A stretch of DNA of 64,000 bases from Herbiconiux sp. VKM Ac-1786. GTDB lineage: Bacteria > Actinomycetota > Actinomycetes > Actinomycetales > Microbacteriaceae. Made by a program: the position numbers and the translations under genes. Positions 25,273-34,135 of this stretch are shown piece after piece. A model generated the notes under the pieces. It was given only the letters and a program-made list of their open reading frames with translations, searched no databases and was not told the DNA's origin. The stretch lies in assembly GCF_015350805.1 (NCBI RefSeq), contig NZ_JADKSG010000001.1:868001-932000 (forward strand), given 5' to 3'. How positions within the stretch are numbered: the first letter of the stretch is position 1; each line of letters opens with the position of its first letter.

Positions 25273-25914
25273 TCACCCGAGGAGGGCCGCCAGGGCCGCC
25301 GGCGGGGCCGTGATCGCGACGGGCCACGACGGCCGCACGAAGTCGGCCGCCGCGAGGCGGAGGCGCTGCTCGGTGGCACGTTCGCCCGGGCGCGGGCTCG
25401 CGAAGGCGAAACCGTTCGGGTGGTAGCCGAGCTTGCGCGAGACCGCGAGCGAGGGCTCGTTCCAGTCGAAGGCGCCCGAGTCGGCGTAGTCGGCGCCGAG
25501 GGTGTCGAAGGCGAAGGTCAGCACCGCCTGCCGCATCTCGGTGCCGAGCCCCTGGCCCTGCGCCGAGCGGGTGAGCCACGACCCCGTCGACACCGTGCGC
25601 AGGATGCCGAAGTCGTCGGCCTCGAGATCCTGCACGCCGATCGGATGCCCGTCCCGCAGCACCGCGAAGTTCAGCCCCCACGCGTCCGGCCGCAGCTCGG
25701 CGCGGCGCCGCCACTGGAACTGCGCCAGCGAGCGGCGGAGCGTCGCGGGCTCCTCCTCGCTCCAGGGCCGCATGAAGGGCATCCGCTCGCCGTGGATGCC
25801 CGCAAGCGCCGCATCGGCGAGACCCGGCAGGTCGTCGTCGCGCACGACCCGCAGCACCAGCCGCGGCGTCTCGAGGCGGAGGGCGAACAGGGGCCACACG
25901 TCGTCGATGCTCAT
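25273..25914 (-). CDS. GNAT-family N-acetyltransferase
   Basis: The 213-residue protein has the RimJ/RimL-type GNAT pattern: LETPRLVLRVVRDDDLPGLA at the start, IGVQDLEADDF in the centre and an acetyl-CoA loop near RSAQGQGLGTEMRQAVL, followed by SRKLGYHPNG. It probably acetylates an N-terminal amine or a small molecule. I start it at the ATG at 25914 because TACTCT is 7 nt upstream; a GTG at 25920 is in frame. It is convergent with hipA, 10 bp away. Confidence 0.85.
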   Translation of the reverse strand: MSIDDVWPLFALRLETPRLVLRVVRDDDLPGLADAALAGIHGERMPFMRPWSEEEPATLRRSLAQFQWRRRAELRPDAWGLNFAVLRDGHPIGVQDLEADDFGILRTVSTGSWLTRSAQGQGLGTEMRQAVLTFAFDTLGADYADSGAFDWNEPSLAVSRKLGYHPNGFAFASPRPGERATEQRLRLAAADFVRPSWPVAITAPPAALAALLG

Positions 25915-25936
25915 GACCACAAGAGTAGAAGACGCG

Positions 25937-26917
25937 TCAGCGCTCGCCCTGCTCCTCCGCCATCGCCTCGGCGTGCTCGCTCTTGCCCTCGGCGATCAGC
26001 CGGTCGTCGCGCCGCAGCACGCCGACGAACTCGCGCAGGCGCCCGCCGAGGGCCTTGAGCGCGAGCGCCGGGCTCGTGTGGGTCGGCTCCGGCGTCTCGG
26101 CCGCCTCGTGCGACATGCGGTTGAGCAGGCCGTCGGTGTCGCGGGGCGCCCGCGCGAACTCGACGCAGAGCCGGGCGACGCCCTCGGCGTGCTGGTGCAT
26201 CACCGAGTGGGCGGCGCCGCCGATCTCCCAGGTCGAGGCGAACGGGATGCGCGTGGCCGCCCACTCGGCGAAGGCCTCCGAGACCACGGCGTCGTGCTGC
26301 CCGCGCACGATCAGGGTGGCGGCCCGGATGCGCGGGAAGCGGTCCTCGATGCGGAACCGCATCATCGCCGGCAGCACGCGCAGGAACCACTTCGGCCCGC
26401 AGGTCAGGTACGAGCCGACGGCGAGCAGCTTCACCTTGACGGGCTCGTGCCAGGCGGCGTGCAGGAAGCGGAACGCCAGCGTCGGCAGCCGCCGCGCCGA
26501 GGGGTCGACGACGGGGCTGATCAGCACCACCGTCGTGATGTCCGGCCGCCGGGCCGCGACCTCGGCGACCATCTGGGTGCCCATCGAGTGCCCGACCAGC
26601 ACGGGGTCGTGGAGGTCGAGCTCGTCGATCACGGCCTCGACGAGGTCGGCGTACTGCTCGATGCTCATCGCGGCGGGCGGATGCGGGACCCCGCCGAATC
26701 CGGGCAGGTCGAGGGCGTGCACCGGGCCGAACTCGTTCAGGTTCGGGGCGAGGCGCTCGAAGTAGGTGGCGGCGACGCCGAGGCCGGCCACGAGCACGAA
26801 GGCGCGGCCGCCGGGCGAACCGATGGTCGAGACGCGCGTGTAGACGTCGCCGCGCTCGACGCGCCGCACCTCGATCGAGGTGTTCGGCTCGTTCGGGTCC
26901 CCTCCTCGCTCCACCAT
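25937..26917 (-). CDS. alpha/beta hydrolase
   Basis: The 326-residue protein has an alpha/beta hydrolase fold: VLVAGLGVAATYFERLAP (oxyanion-hole region), GHSMGTQ with the nucleophile Ser, VRGQHDAVV with the acid, and a His in GAAHSVMHQH. After the fold (about residue 265) there is a C-terminal extension of about 60 charged residues with Glu-rich ends. The substrate is unknown. It may be cotranscribed with the small gene at 27219, 11 bp upstream. Confidence 0.84.
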   Translation of the reverse strand: MVERGGDPNEPNTSIEVRRVERGDVYTRVSTIGSPGGRAFVLVAGLGVAATYFERLAPNLNEFGPVHALDLPGFGGVPHPPAAMSIEQYADLVEAVIDELDLHDPVLVGHSMGTQMVAEVAARRPDITTVVLISPVVDPSARRLPTLAFRFLHAAWHEPVKVKLLAVGSYLTCGPKWFLRVLPAMMRFRIEDRFPRIRAATLIVRGQHDAVVSEAFAEWAATRIPFASTWEIGGAAHSVMHQHAEGVARLCVEFARAPRDTDGLLNRMSHEAAETPEPTHTSPALALKALGGRLREFVGVLRRDDRLIAEGKSEHAEAMAEEQGER

Positions 26918-26928
26918 CCGCGTGCGGC

Positions 26929-27219
26929 TCAGCCGCCGGCGCTCGGCACGTCGGAGGTCGGGTCGGCGATCTCGGGGTCGAACTCGTTCAGGTGGCCGCG
27001 CACGACCTGCTCCCAGTCGGTGCCCTCGAGGTTGCCGGCCGTGCCGTCAGGCAGGCTCGTCGTGTAGACGGGCTCGCCCTCTTCGCCGGCGGAGGACTTC
27101 ACGACGAGGTGGCCAAGGACCGTTCCCGCCCGGGTGATGGCCCACTCTGTCGGACCGCCGCTGAGCGCATAGCTCGAGCCGCGGTGCTCGATGGTGGTGT
27201 CGGTCAGTTCGAGTGCCAT
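26929..27219 (-). CDS. conserved hypothetical protein, 96 aa
   Basis: This small soluble protein alternates beta-strand-like segments (LELTDTTIEHRGSSYALSG, then WAITRAGTVLGHLVVKSS) and ends in an acidic, Pro-containing tail. No family was recognised. The ATG follows TACGGT by 6 nt and no Shine-Dalgarno sequence is present, as at several other genes here. It precedes the hydrolase gene by 11 bp on the same strand. Confidence 0.62.
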   Translation of the reverse strand: MALELTDTTIEHRGSSYALSGGPTEWAITRAGTVLGHLVVKSSAGEEGEPVYTTSLPDGTAGNLEGTDWEQVVRGHLNEFDPEIADPTSDVPSAGG

Positions 27220-27294
27220 TCCCTCACCGTATGCCGGGCACCCGTGTGCCGCACGGGAGCGGCCGACGGGGAGCGCCGGCCGCGCATCCGCTCG

Positions 27295-28128
27295 TCAGCC
27301 CTTCAGGCCCGAGGTGCTGATGCCGCTGACGAACTGCTTCTGACCGAGGAAGAACAGGATGATCATCGGCACGGTCGTGATGACCGACGCCGTGACGATG
27401 ATCTCCCAGTGCCACTCGCCGCCGAAGCCGTAGGCGTCGACCAGCGACTTGAGGCCTCGGGGGATCGTGAAGGTCGAGGTGTCGCGGAGGTAGATCAGGC
27501 CGCGCATGAGGTCGGTCCAGGCGGCCTGCGCCTCGAACAGGAACGTCACCACGAGCGCCGGCTTGCAGAGCGGCAGGGCGATGCGCCAGAACATGCCGAC
27601 GTGGCCGGCGCCGTCGATGCGGGCCGCGTCGAAGTAGTCGCGGGGCACGCCGAGGAAGAACTGCCGCAGCAGGAAGATGTAGAACGCGCTGCCGAACAGG
27701 TTGCCCGCCCAGAGCGGCACGAGCGTGCCGACGGCGCCGAGCGAGTTCCAGATCAGGAACGTCGGGATCATCGTCACCGCCCCGGGCAGCATCATCGAGC
27801 CGAGCACGAAGGCGAACAGCACGCCCCTTCCGCGGAAGCGGTAGTACGAGAAGCCCCACGCCACGAGCGCGCTGGAGAGCGTCACCGCGGTCGCGGCCAG
27901 CACCGTGACGAGCACCGTGTTCAGCAGCCACAGCGCCATCGGCGCCTCCTGCCACACGGTGAGGTAGTTCTCGAGCGTGAAGGTCTTGGGGATGAGCGCG
28001 TTGTCGAACACCTCGCCGCGCGGCTTGAACGAGGCGCTGACGAGCCAGACGAAGGGGTAGAGGAACACCACCGAGACCACGACGAGGGCGATGCCCAGGG
28101 GTAGGCCGCGCATCCGCCGCCGGTTCAT
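27295..28128 (-). CDS. carbohydrate ABC transporter permease (MalG type)
   Basis: This 277-residue inner-membrane permease has six hydrophobic segments and the EAA loop (DYFDAARIDGAGHVGMFWRI) that contacts the ATPase. The C-terminal FVSGISTSGLKG is typical of MalG-type sugar permeases. The ATG at 28128 overlaps the upstream permease by 4 bases. It belongs to a three-gene unit with a solute-binding lipoprotein and a MalF-type permease; no ATPase gene is present, so a shared MsiK-like ATPase must serve it. Confidence 0.93.
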   Translation of the reverse strand: MNRRRMRGLPLGIALVVVSVVFLYPFVWLVSASFKPRGEVFDNALIPKTFTLENYLTVWQEAPMALWLLNTVLVTVLAATAVTLSSALVAWGFSYYRFRGRGVLFAFVLGSMMLPGAVTMIPTFLIWNSLGAVGTLVPLWAGNLFGSAFYIFLLRQFFLGVPRDYFDAARIDGAGHVGMFWRIALPLCKPALVVTFLFEAQAAWTDLMRGLIYLRDTSTFTIPRGLKSLVDAYGFGGEWHWEIIVTASVITTVPMIILFFLGQKQFVSGISTSGLKG

Positions 28129-29102
28129 CGATCGCCCCCCTCGTAGTAGACGACCTTCCGCGAGACGACGAACTGCACGGCCGTGATCGCCATGATGATC
28201 ACGAACAGCAGCCAGGCGAGCGCCGAGGCGTAGCCCATGTGCAGGAACTCGAAGGCCTGCTGGAACAGGTAGATCACGTAGAACAGGGCGGCGTCGTTGC
28301 TGTAGGTCGTGTTGCCGCCGCCGAAGAACGCCGTGTAGACCTCGTCGAAGGTCTGCAGGGCGTTGATCGTGTTGATGATCACGATGAAGAACAGCGCCGG
28401 GCTGATCAGCGGCACGGTCACGCGCCAGGTGACCTGCAGGCCGTTGGCGCCGTCGAGGCGGGCGGCCTCGAGCACGTCCTCGGGCACGCTGCGGAGGGCG
28501 GCGAGCAGGATGATCACCGACGAGCCGACCGTCCAGAGACTCATCAGGATGAGGCCGGGCTTGACCCACGCGGGGTCGGTCGTCCAGGCAGGCCCGTCGA
28601 TGCCCACCAGCCCGAGTGCGCCGTTGACCAGGCCGTTCTGGCCGTTGAAGAGCAGGAGGAACAGCACGCCGACGGCCACGGGCGGGGTCATCTTCGGCAG
28701 GAAGAACACGGTCCTGAAGAATCCGGATGCGCGCCCGGCACGATCCAGGAGCACCGCCAGCACCAGCGAGACGATCACGTACGCGGGGATCTGCAGCACC
28801 GCGTAGAAGAGGGTGTTGCCGAGCGCGAGCGCGACCTTCGGGTCGGCGAAGAGCTGGGCGTAGTTGTCGAGGCCGACGAACGACGGATCGTTGATGACGT
28901 CGTAGTCGGTGAGGGAGAGGTAGCCGCTGTAGATCAGGGGCCAGAGGGTGAAGACGGCGAAGCCGACGATCCAGGGCGAGAGGAAGGCGAGGGCGGCGAG
29001 GAGGTTGCGGCGCCGCGCCCGCCTCAGGCTCGGGCGGACCGGGGCGGTCTCCCGGGACGACCGCCGTGAGCGCGCCGGGCGGACCGCCGTGTCACTCGCC
29101 AT
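28125..29102 (-). CDS. carbohydrate ABC transporter permease (MalF/UgpA type)
   Basis: The 325-residue protein has a basic N-terminal tail and six membrane segments, with the EAA motif DVLEAARLDGANGLQVTWRV near residue 215. It pairs with the MalG-type permease that follows it to form the channel for a sugar or glycoside. It overlaps the solute-binding protein gene upstream by 11 bases, which shows tight coupling. The cargo is unknown. Confidence 0.93.
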   Translation of the reverse strand: MASDTAVRPARSRRSSRETAPVRPSLRRARRRNLLAALAFLSPWIVGFAVFTLWPLIYSGYLSLTDYDVINDPSFVGLDNYAQLFADPKVALALGNTLFYAVLQIPAYVIVSLVLAVLLDRAGRASGFFRTVFFLPKMTPPVAVGVLFLLLFNGQNGLVNGALGLVGIDGPAWTTDPAWVKPGLILMSLWTVGSSVIILLAALRSVPEDVLEAARLDGANGLQVTWRVTVPLISPALFFIVIINTINALQTFDEVYTAFFGGGNTTYSNDAALFYVIYLFQQAFEFLHMGYASALAWLLFVIIMAITAVQFVVSRKVVYYEGGDR

Positions 29103-30489
29103 CCAGCGTCGCCCAGGCCTTGTCGAGCGCCTTCTGGGCCTCGTCCTGCGCCTGGCCGAGCGCCTCCTGCGGCTCCTGCTGGCCGTTCAGCACGCGGTTG
29201 ACCGCGTCCTGCCAGACCGACTTGAACTCGGCGTCGGCCGGGTTCGCCGGCAGCGAGAAGGTGTGGTCGTTGGCCTCGTACATCGCGGTCACGCCCGAGT
29301 CCCAGGGCTCGCCGCCCGAGGTGACCATCGCGCGGATCGCCTCGTCGGCCTCGACGTTCGCCGTGAGGATGCCGGTGAACGGCTTGCCCTCGTCCTGCCG
29401 GGCGGCGAGCCGGGCATCCGCCGCCGCCTGCCAGGCGTCCACGCTCGTCATCACGCGCGCCCAGCGGCAGGCCGCCGCGGTGTTCTCGCTGCCGGCCGGG
29501 ATGGCCCAGGCCGAGCCGCTGGCGTAGGCGAGGGGCTGGCCCTGGCGGTCGCGCACGGTGTCGAAGACGAGCGGGGCGTCGGGCGAGACGTCGTTCAGCA
29601 CGTTGAGGTACCACTGCTCCATCGGCATGGCGCCGAGCGCGTTCGTGGCGAACTGGTTGCCCGAGCCGAAGAAGTCGGCCGAGTCGCGCACGGCCTTGAC
29701 CGAGCTGAAGCCGCCCTGGGCGTCGTAGATGCCGACCGCCCATTCGAGCGCGTCGACGACGGCGGGGTCGTCGAGCTCGGCGGTGCGGCCGTCCTCGGAG
29801 ATGAGGTCGGCGCCGTTCGCCTTGGCCCAGAGCGGCAGGAACTCGGGCAGCTTGCTGTCGTAGCCGATCACGGGCGGGTTCGCGTCGGGCTTCGCGAGGG
29901 CAGCGCTGGCCGCGGTGACGGCGGCGGGGTCGCTGCCGTTCACGTCGTCGAGGGTGAGGCCGGTGGCGTCCAGCAGGTCGCCGTTCGCCATCGTGATCTG
30001 GATGCCGTTGAACTCGGGGATGCCGTAGATCTCGTCGCCGAAGGTCACCTGCGCGATCGCGGTGTCGCGGTACTGGCCGGTGTCGATGCCCTCGCCGGCG
30101 ATGCAGGCGTCGAGCGGCAGCAGGGCGCCGCGGGCGGCGAGCGAGCCGATCTGGTCGCGATTCGCGTAGAGCAGCTCGGGCGGCTGGCCCGAGGCGACGG
30201 AGGAGAGGAACTGCTGGATGTCGAGGTCGCCCTCGATCAGCTCGACGTCGACGTCGACGTCGCTGCCGAGCTCCTCCTTCGTCGGGTCGAGGCGGGAGGT
30301 GGCGACCTCGTCGCTCGCGCCGAAGCCCATCACGGTCAGCTTTCCGGTCAGGGCCGCCGAGGAGTCATAGTCGGTGTCGTCCTGCGTGGCGGATCCGCCC
30401 GTGCCGACGGCGCAGCCGCCGAGCCCCAGTGCGATCCCCAGGACGACCGCGGAGGCGGTCATCGTCGTGGCCGTGCGTGCGCTGTCCAT
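29092..30489 (-). CDS. extracellular solute-binding lipoprotein, family 1
   Basis: This 465-residue protein has a lipoprotein signal with lipobox LGGC (Cys at about residue 26) and then a type I sugar-binding protein fold. The start at 30489 places the signal peptide at the N-terminus; the frame is open to 30567. It should capture a carbohydrate outside the membrane and deliver it to the two permeases downstream. The upstream region holds three inverted repeats but no regulator gene, so control is by an unlinked protein. Confidence 0.9.
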   Translation of the reverse strand: MDSARTATTMTASAVVLGIALGLGGCAVGTGGSATQDDTDYDSSAALTGKLTVMGFGASDEVATSRLDPTKEELGSDVDVDVELIEGDLDIQQFLSSVASGQPPELLYANRDQIGSLAARGALLPLDACIAGEGIDTGQYRDTAIAQVTFGDEIYGIPEFNGIQITMANGDLLDATGLTLDDVNGSDPAAVTAASAALAKPDANPPVIGYDSKLPEFLPLWAKANGADLISEDGRTAELDDPAVVDALEWAVGIYDAQGGFSSVKAVRDSADFFGSGNQFATNALGAMPMEQWYLNVLNDVSPDAPLVFDTVRDRQGQPLAYASGSAWAIPAGSENTAAACRWARVMTSVDAWQAAADARLAARQDEGKPFTGILTANVEADEAIRAMVTSGGEPWDSGVTAMYEANDHTFSLPANPADAEFKSVWQDAVNRVLNGQQEPQEALGQAQDEAQKALDKAWATLDGE

Positions 30490-30557
30490 GGTCACCCTCG
30501 TGCTGCCCGCGCGGGTCTCTCGCGCGTCGTGGTTCGCGGCGCGACCGGTCGCGCCGG

Positions 30558-30625
30558 GTTCCGACACCGGAACCGAAAATCACGCTGGAACCGCTTCTCG
30601 AAGCGACAAGGGGCTTGACAGCCCC
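30558..30625. promoter_or_regulatory. three inverted repeats upstream of the sugar ABC operon
   Basis: GTTCCG-ACAC-CGGAAC (30558-30573), CGCTTC-TC-GAAGCG (30592-30605) and GGGGCT-TGAC-AGCCCC (30610-30625) lie within 68 bp. The middle one has the size of a LacI-type operator. The last one also contains a TTGACA in the plus direction. Which are operators is uncertain. Confidence 0.4.
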
Positions 30626-30688
30626 ACCCCCGTTTGGGCATATTCCGCTGCTCGGCGCGCGGGGCGGCGGCCTGGCCGGCGGCCGGGA

Positions 30689-30934
30689 TCAGGCGGGGCA
30701 GTGGAGTTGGGTGCGTTCGCCCGTGCGGTCGATGGTGTGGTCGGCCATGAGGTTGCCGCAGAGGGGGCAGCGGGGGTCGGCTGGGGGCACGTAGGGCGCC
30801 TCGGGGCGGCCGATGCCGACCTGGGCCGGGCCCGTGAAGGTGAAGACGATGCGGTTCAGGCGGTTCACGAAGCCGGGCTTGCCGTCGAAGGGGTTCATCG
30901 GGTTCGGCTCGCGCGGGGCCTTCTTTCGTGCCAT
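30689..30934 (-). CDS. small zinc-ribbon protein
   Basis: This 81-residue protein has a basic start (MARKKAPREPNP), a middle part NRLNRIVFTFTGPAQVG and a C-terminal metal-binding pattern CPLCGNLMADHTI ending in HCPA. The Cys/His set (CxxC, H, HC) suggests one zinc site. The ATG at 30934 is 7 nt from TATACT and has no Shine-Dalgarno sequence. It is divergent from a MarR gene across only 22 bp, so the two are probably controlled together. Confidence 0.7.
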   Translation of the reverse strand: MARKKAPREPNPMNPFDGKPGFVNRLNRIVFTFTGPAQVGIGRPEAPYVPPADPRCPLCGNLMADHTIDRTGERTQLHCPA

Positions 30935-30956
30935 AACGATTAGTATACTAACGATT
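30935..30956. promoter_or_regulatory. symmetric bidirectional leaderless promoter and operator
   Basis: The 22-bp gap between two divergent start codons contains the perfect palindrome TTAGTATACTAA (30940-30951). Each strand reads TATACT with exactly 7 nt to its start codon. AACGATT is repeated on both sides (30935 and 30950). The palindrome can act as both overlapping -10 boxes and as the MarR binding site. Confidence 0.65.
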
Positions 30957-31412
30957 ATGACGACCGGCACCGATCTGCTCGCCCTCGACCGGCAGCTCTG
31001 CTACGCGCTCGCGGTCGCGTCCCGCTCCGTGATCGGGGTCTACAAGCCGATCCTCGAGCCGTTGGGGCTGACGCATCCGCAGTACCTCGTGATGCTGGCG
31101 CTCTGGGAGCGGGAGCCGCGCTCGCTCGGCGAGCTCGCCACCGCGCTGCGGCTCGAGCCGGCGACGCTCTCGCCGCTGGTGAAGCGGCTCGAGGCGGCCG
31201 GGCTGGTGACGCGGGCCCGGTCGGCCAGCGACGAGCGGCAGCTCGCGGTGCAGCTGACGGCGGATGGGCGTCGGCTGCGCGAGCAGGCCGAGCACGTGCC
31301 GCCGCAGGTGATCGAGGCGCTCGGCGTCGACGTCTCGGAGCTGCTCGAGCTGCAGGCCCGGCTGACCGCGATCATCGAGCGGATCGCGCCGGTGCCGGCC
31401 ACCGCATCCTGA
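30957..31412 (+). CDS. MarR-family transcriptional regulator
   Basis: The 151-residue protein has the MarR winged helix-turn-helix: HPQYLVMLALWEREPRSLGE, then LATALRLEPATLSPLVKRLE and the wing RSASDERQLAVQLTADG. It resembles the OhrR/SarZ side of the family because LLALDRQLCYAL has an early Cys (about residue 14), which can sense oxidants in OhrR; this is an inference. The ATG at 30957 is leaderless by position. It probably represses itself and the divergent zinc-ribbon gene. Confidence 0.88.
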   Translation: MTTGTDLLALDRQLCYALAVASRSVIGVYKPILEPLGLTHPQYLVMLALWEREPRSLGELATALRLEPATLSPLVKRLEAAGLVTRARSASDERQLAVQLTADGRRLREQAEHVPPQVIEALGVDVSELLELQARLTAIIERIAPVPATAS

Positions 31413-31428
31413 AGGCAGTAAATCGCGA

Positions 31429-32658
31429 TCAGGCGCGGATGCACTCCGCGATCACGCCGAGCCCGTCGGCCACCTCGGCGAACGAGGTGCTGAGGGGCGA
31501 CAGCCCGATGCGGATGCCCCCGGGCGCCCGGTAGTCGGGCAGGACGTCGCGCTGCCACGCCCGGGCGACGACGGCCTGAGCATCCGGATGCCCGAGCGTC
31601 ACGTGGCCCCCGCGCCGCGACGGGTCGCGCGGTGACGCCAGCGTGAGGCCGAGGCCGGCGAGCTCGCCGTCGAGCGCATCGACGACCATCTCGGTGAGGG
31701 CGACCGACTTGGCCCGCACCGCCGGCATGCCCGCGCGCTCGATCAGGTCGAGCATGTCGAGCATCGGCTGCATGCCGAGGATCGACGGCGTGCCGCTGAG
31801 CACGCGCCGGATGCCGGCCGCCGGCTCGTAGTGCTCGCCCATCGCGAACGGGTCGGCCGCGCCCATCCAGCCCGTGATCGGCTGACGCAGCTCGGGCTGC
31901 AGCCCGGCCCGCACGTAGGCGAACGCGGGGGCGCCCGGGCCACCGTTGAGGTACTTGTAGGTGCAGCCGACGGCGAGGTCGACGCCCCAGCGGTCGAGCT
32001 CGGTCGGCACCGAGCCGACGGAGTGGCAGACGTCCCAGAGCACGAGTGCGCCGACGTCGTGGGCGAGGCGGGTGAGCGTCTCGACGTCGGCTAGGTGTCC
32101 CGAGCGGTACGAGACGTGGCTGAGCAGCAGCAGCGCGGTGCGCTCGGTGACCAGCTCCTCGATCTGCGTGGGCTCGGGGCCGCCGTCGCGGGGCACCGGG
32201 ATCCAGCGCACGCTGAGGCCGCACTCGCGCGCGATGCTCTCGACCAGGAAGCGGTCGGTCGGGAAGTCGTCGTCGTCGATCGCGATCTCGTCGCGGCCGG
32301 GGCGGGCGGCGACCGCGGCCCGGATGAGCTTGTAGAGCAGCACCGTCGTCGAGTCGCCGACGACGACCTGGCCGGGCGCGGCGCCGAGGGTGAGGGCGCC
32401 GATCCGGTCGCCGACCTGCTCGGGGGCGGCCATCCACTGCTCGTCCCAGCCGCGGATGAGTCGGCCGCCCCAGGCGTCGAGGAGTGCCGCCATCCGCTCC
32501 TTCGTGGCGGCGACGGGCCGGCCGAGGGAGTTGCCGTCGAAGTAGGCGTGCACGCCGGGGTCGGCGACGAACTCGTCGCGGAAGGGCGCGAGCGCGTCGG
32601 CGGCGTCGAGCTCGGCGGCGCGCGCGGCGAGCACCGGCAGGCTGGTGGAGGCGGTCAT
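31429..32658 (-). CDS. kynU: kynureninase
   Basis: The 409-residue PLP enzyme cleaves L-kynurenine (or 3-hydroxykynurenine) to anthranilate and alanine. Visible marks are YFDGNSLGRP near 39-48, DSTTVLLYKL, DFPTDRF, HVSYRSG, DVCHSVGSVP and the PLP lysine K235 in TYKYLNGGPG. No tryptophan dioxygenase or kynurenine formamidase gene is in the window, so the rest of the pathway must lie elsewhere or kynurenine is imported. The start codon lies directly after a GGGGGG run. Confidence 0.93.
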   Translation of the reverse strand: MTASTSLPVLAARAAELDAADALAPFRDEFVADPGVHAYFDGNSLGRPVAATKERMAALLDAWGGRLIRGWDEQWMAAPEQVGDRIGALTLGAAPGQVVVGDSTTVLLYKLIRAAVAARPGRDEIAIDDDDFPTDRFLVESIARECGLSVRWIPVPRDGGPEPTQIEELVTERTALLLLSHVSYRSGHLADVETLTRLAHDVGALVLWDVCHSVGSVPTELDRWGVDLAVGCTYKYLNGGPGAPAFAYVRAGLQPELRQPITGWMGAADPFAMGEHYEPAAGIRRVLSGTPSILGMQPMLDMLDLIERAGMPAVRAKSVALTEMVVDALDGELAGLGLTLASPRDPSRRGGHVTLGHPDAQAVVARAWQRDVLPDYRAPGGIRIGLSPLSTSFAEVADGLGVIAECIRA

Positions 32659-32704
32659 CCCCCCATGCTCGCAGACGCGAGCCCCGTCACGGCCGGGCGC
32701 GGCC

Positions 32705-33619
32705 TCAGGCGGCGAAGTCGAGGGAGGGCTCGTCGCTGACCGCGAGGGTGAGCACGGCCTTGCCGATCAGGTCGTCGCGCTCGAGGTCGGTCTCGAGGCG
32801 GCGGAGCTGGGCGGCCACGCCGTCCTCGTTCTGGTCGCCGACCAGGTCGACGGCGGCCACCAGGAACAGCTTGCCGGGCCCCGAGAACTCGAGGTACAGC
32901 GAGGTGACGCGCTGGATCTCGGGGTGCGCGAGGAGCATCCGCCCCGTCTCGGCCCGGTACGAGCCGCTCGGCCCGGCCCCGAGCAGATAGCGCCGGTTGC
33001 GGCTGATCAGCAGCAGCGCCACCCCGCCGAGCAGCAGCCCGATCAGGATGGAGCCGATCGCGTCCCAGACCGGGTCGCCCGTCGCCTGGTGCAGGCCGAT
33101 GCCGCCGGCGGCGATGACGAGGCCGAGGAGGGCCGCGGTGTCCTCGAAGAAGACCGAGCGCAGCGTCGTGTTCGAGCCGTTCACGACGTAGTCGAAGAAG
33201 CCGCGCCCGTACTGCTGCGCCGCCTTCCGCCCCTGCAGCACCGACTGCGTCAGCGAGAAGCCCTCGAGCACGAAGGCCACCGCGAGCACGATGTAGTTGA
33301 GCGTGTAGTCCTCGACCGCCTCGGGCGCCGCCAGGCTCTGGATGCCGTGGTAGACCGACACCACGGCCCCCACCGTGAAGATGCCGAAGGCGGCGAACAG
33401 CGAGAAGATGTAGGCGTCCCGGCCGTAGCCGAGCGGATGCGCGGGGTCCTGCTTCTTCTCCGCCCGCCGGTCGGCGATCAGCAGGAAGATCTCGTTGCCC
33501 GCATCCGCCCACGAGTGGGCCGCCTCGGCGAGCATCGACGCCGAACCGGTGAGCGCGGCGACGACCGACTTGGCGGCGGCCACGAGGATGTTGGCGAGGA
33601 ACGCGATGACGACGGTCAT
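32705..33619 (-). CDS. cation diffusion facilitator (CDF) transporter
   Basis: This 304-residue protein is a CDF-type divalent-metal/proton antiporter with six membrane segments. The signature LAEAAHSWADAGNE (30-43) is the TM2 metal-site region, and FFEDTAALLGL carries the second Asp in TM5. After a loop, a cytoplasmic ferredoxin-like domain follows (from about 220). CDF proteins export Zn, Mn, Fe or Co; which metal cannot be told. The ATG is 7 nt after TAGCGT with no Shine-Dalgarno sequence. Confidence 0.9.
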   Translation of the reverse strand: MTVVIAFLANILVAAAKSVVAALTGSASMLAEAAHSWADAGNEIFLLIADRRAEKKQDPAHPLGYGRDAYIFSLFAAFGIFTVGAVVSVYHGIQSLAAPEAVEDYTLNYIVLAVAFVLEGFSLTQSVLQGRKAAQQYGRGFFDYVVNGSNTTLRSVFFEDTAALLGLVIAAGGIGLHQATGDPVWDAIGSILIGLLLGGVALLLISRNRRYLLGAGPSGSYRAETGRMLLAHPEIQRVTSLYLEFSGPGKLFLVAAVDLVGDQNEDGVAAQLRRLETDLERDDLIGKAVLTLAVSDEPSLDFAA

Positions 33620-33691
33620 GCGAGCGACGCTACGCCCGCGCGGCCGCGGCCGGTGTCACTCGGGCCGGTGCCGCCGCGGCCGCTGCCGCCG

Positions 33692-33967
33692 CTACGGCTT
33701 CGCCTGCAGGTACCCCGCGCCCCGCAGCATGCGGCGCAGGTCGAGCACCATCTGCTCGTCGACGTCCTTGTGCCGGGGCTTGGTGAGCACGATGCGCTCG
33801 TCGCCGAGCTTCACGATGTACTTGCCGTCGTGCTCCTCGCGCACGTCGGCGATCTCCTCGAGCATTCCGATCACGTCGTTCCATTCGAGGTTGTGCGTCG
33901 TGGGGTGGTGGCCGATGTGCTCGAGGGTGGTGCGGTGGTGCTGGCTGACGTGATCGATGCCGGACAT
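33692..33967 (-). CDS. conserved hypothetical protein, HicA-like pattern
   Basis: The 91-residue soluble protein has a His-rich start (HHRTTLEHIGHHPTTHNLEW), then DVIGMLEEIADVREEHDGKY and IVLTKPRHKDVDEQMVLDLR. The order helix-strand-strand-helix recalls small dsRBD-like proteins such as HicA, but no HicB partner is next to it and the catalytic His pattern is not clear. AAAGGGG precedes the ATG at 33967. Homologues are, to my knowledge, common in actinobacteria without known function. Confidence 0.6.
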   Translation of the reverse strand: MSGIDHVSQHHRTTLEHIGHHPTTHNLEWNDVIGMLEEIADVREEHDGKYIVKLGDERIVLTKPRHKDVDEQMVLDLRRMLRGAGYLQAKP

Positions 33968-34135
33968 CGGTGGCCCCTTTCGTTGGTGAACGGATGCCCG
34001 TGGGCACGCGCATCCGTTCGACAACCTAGCCGCGCACCCGCCGTCGGGCCCCCGTCATCTGTCGCAAGATGCCTCGACGCGGGGCCGGCGGCAAGGGGGG
34101 CGGCGGCCGGACGGGTCGGGGGTACGGTGTGCGCC

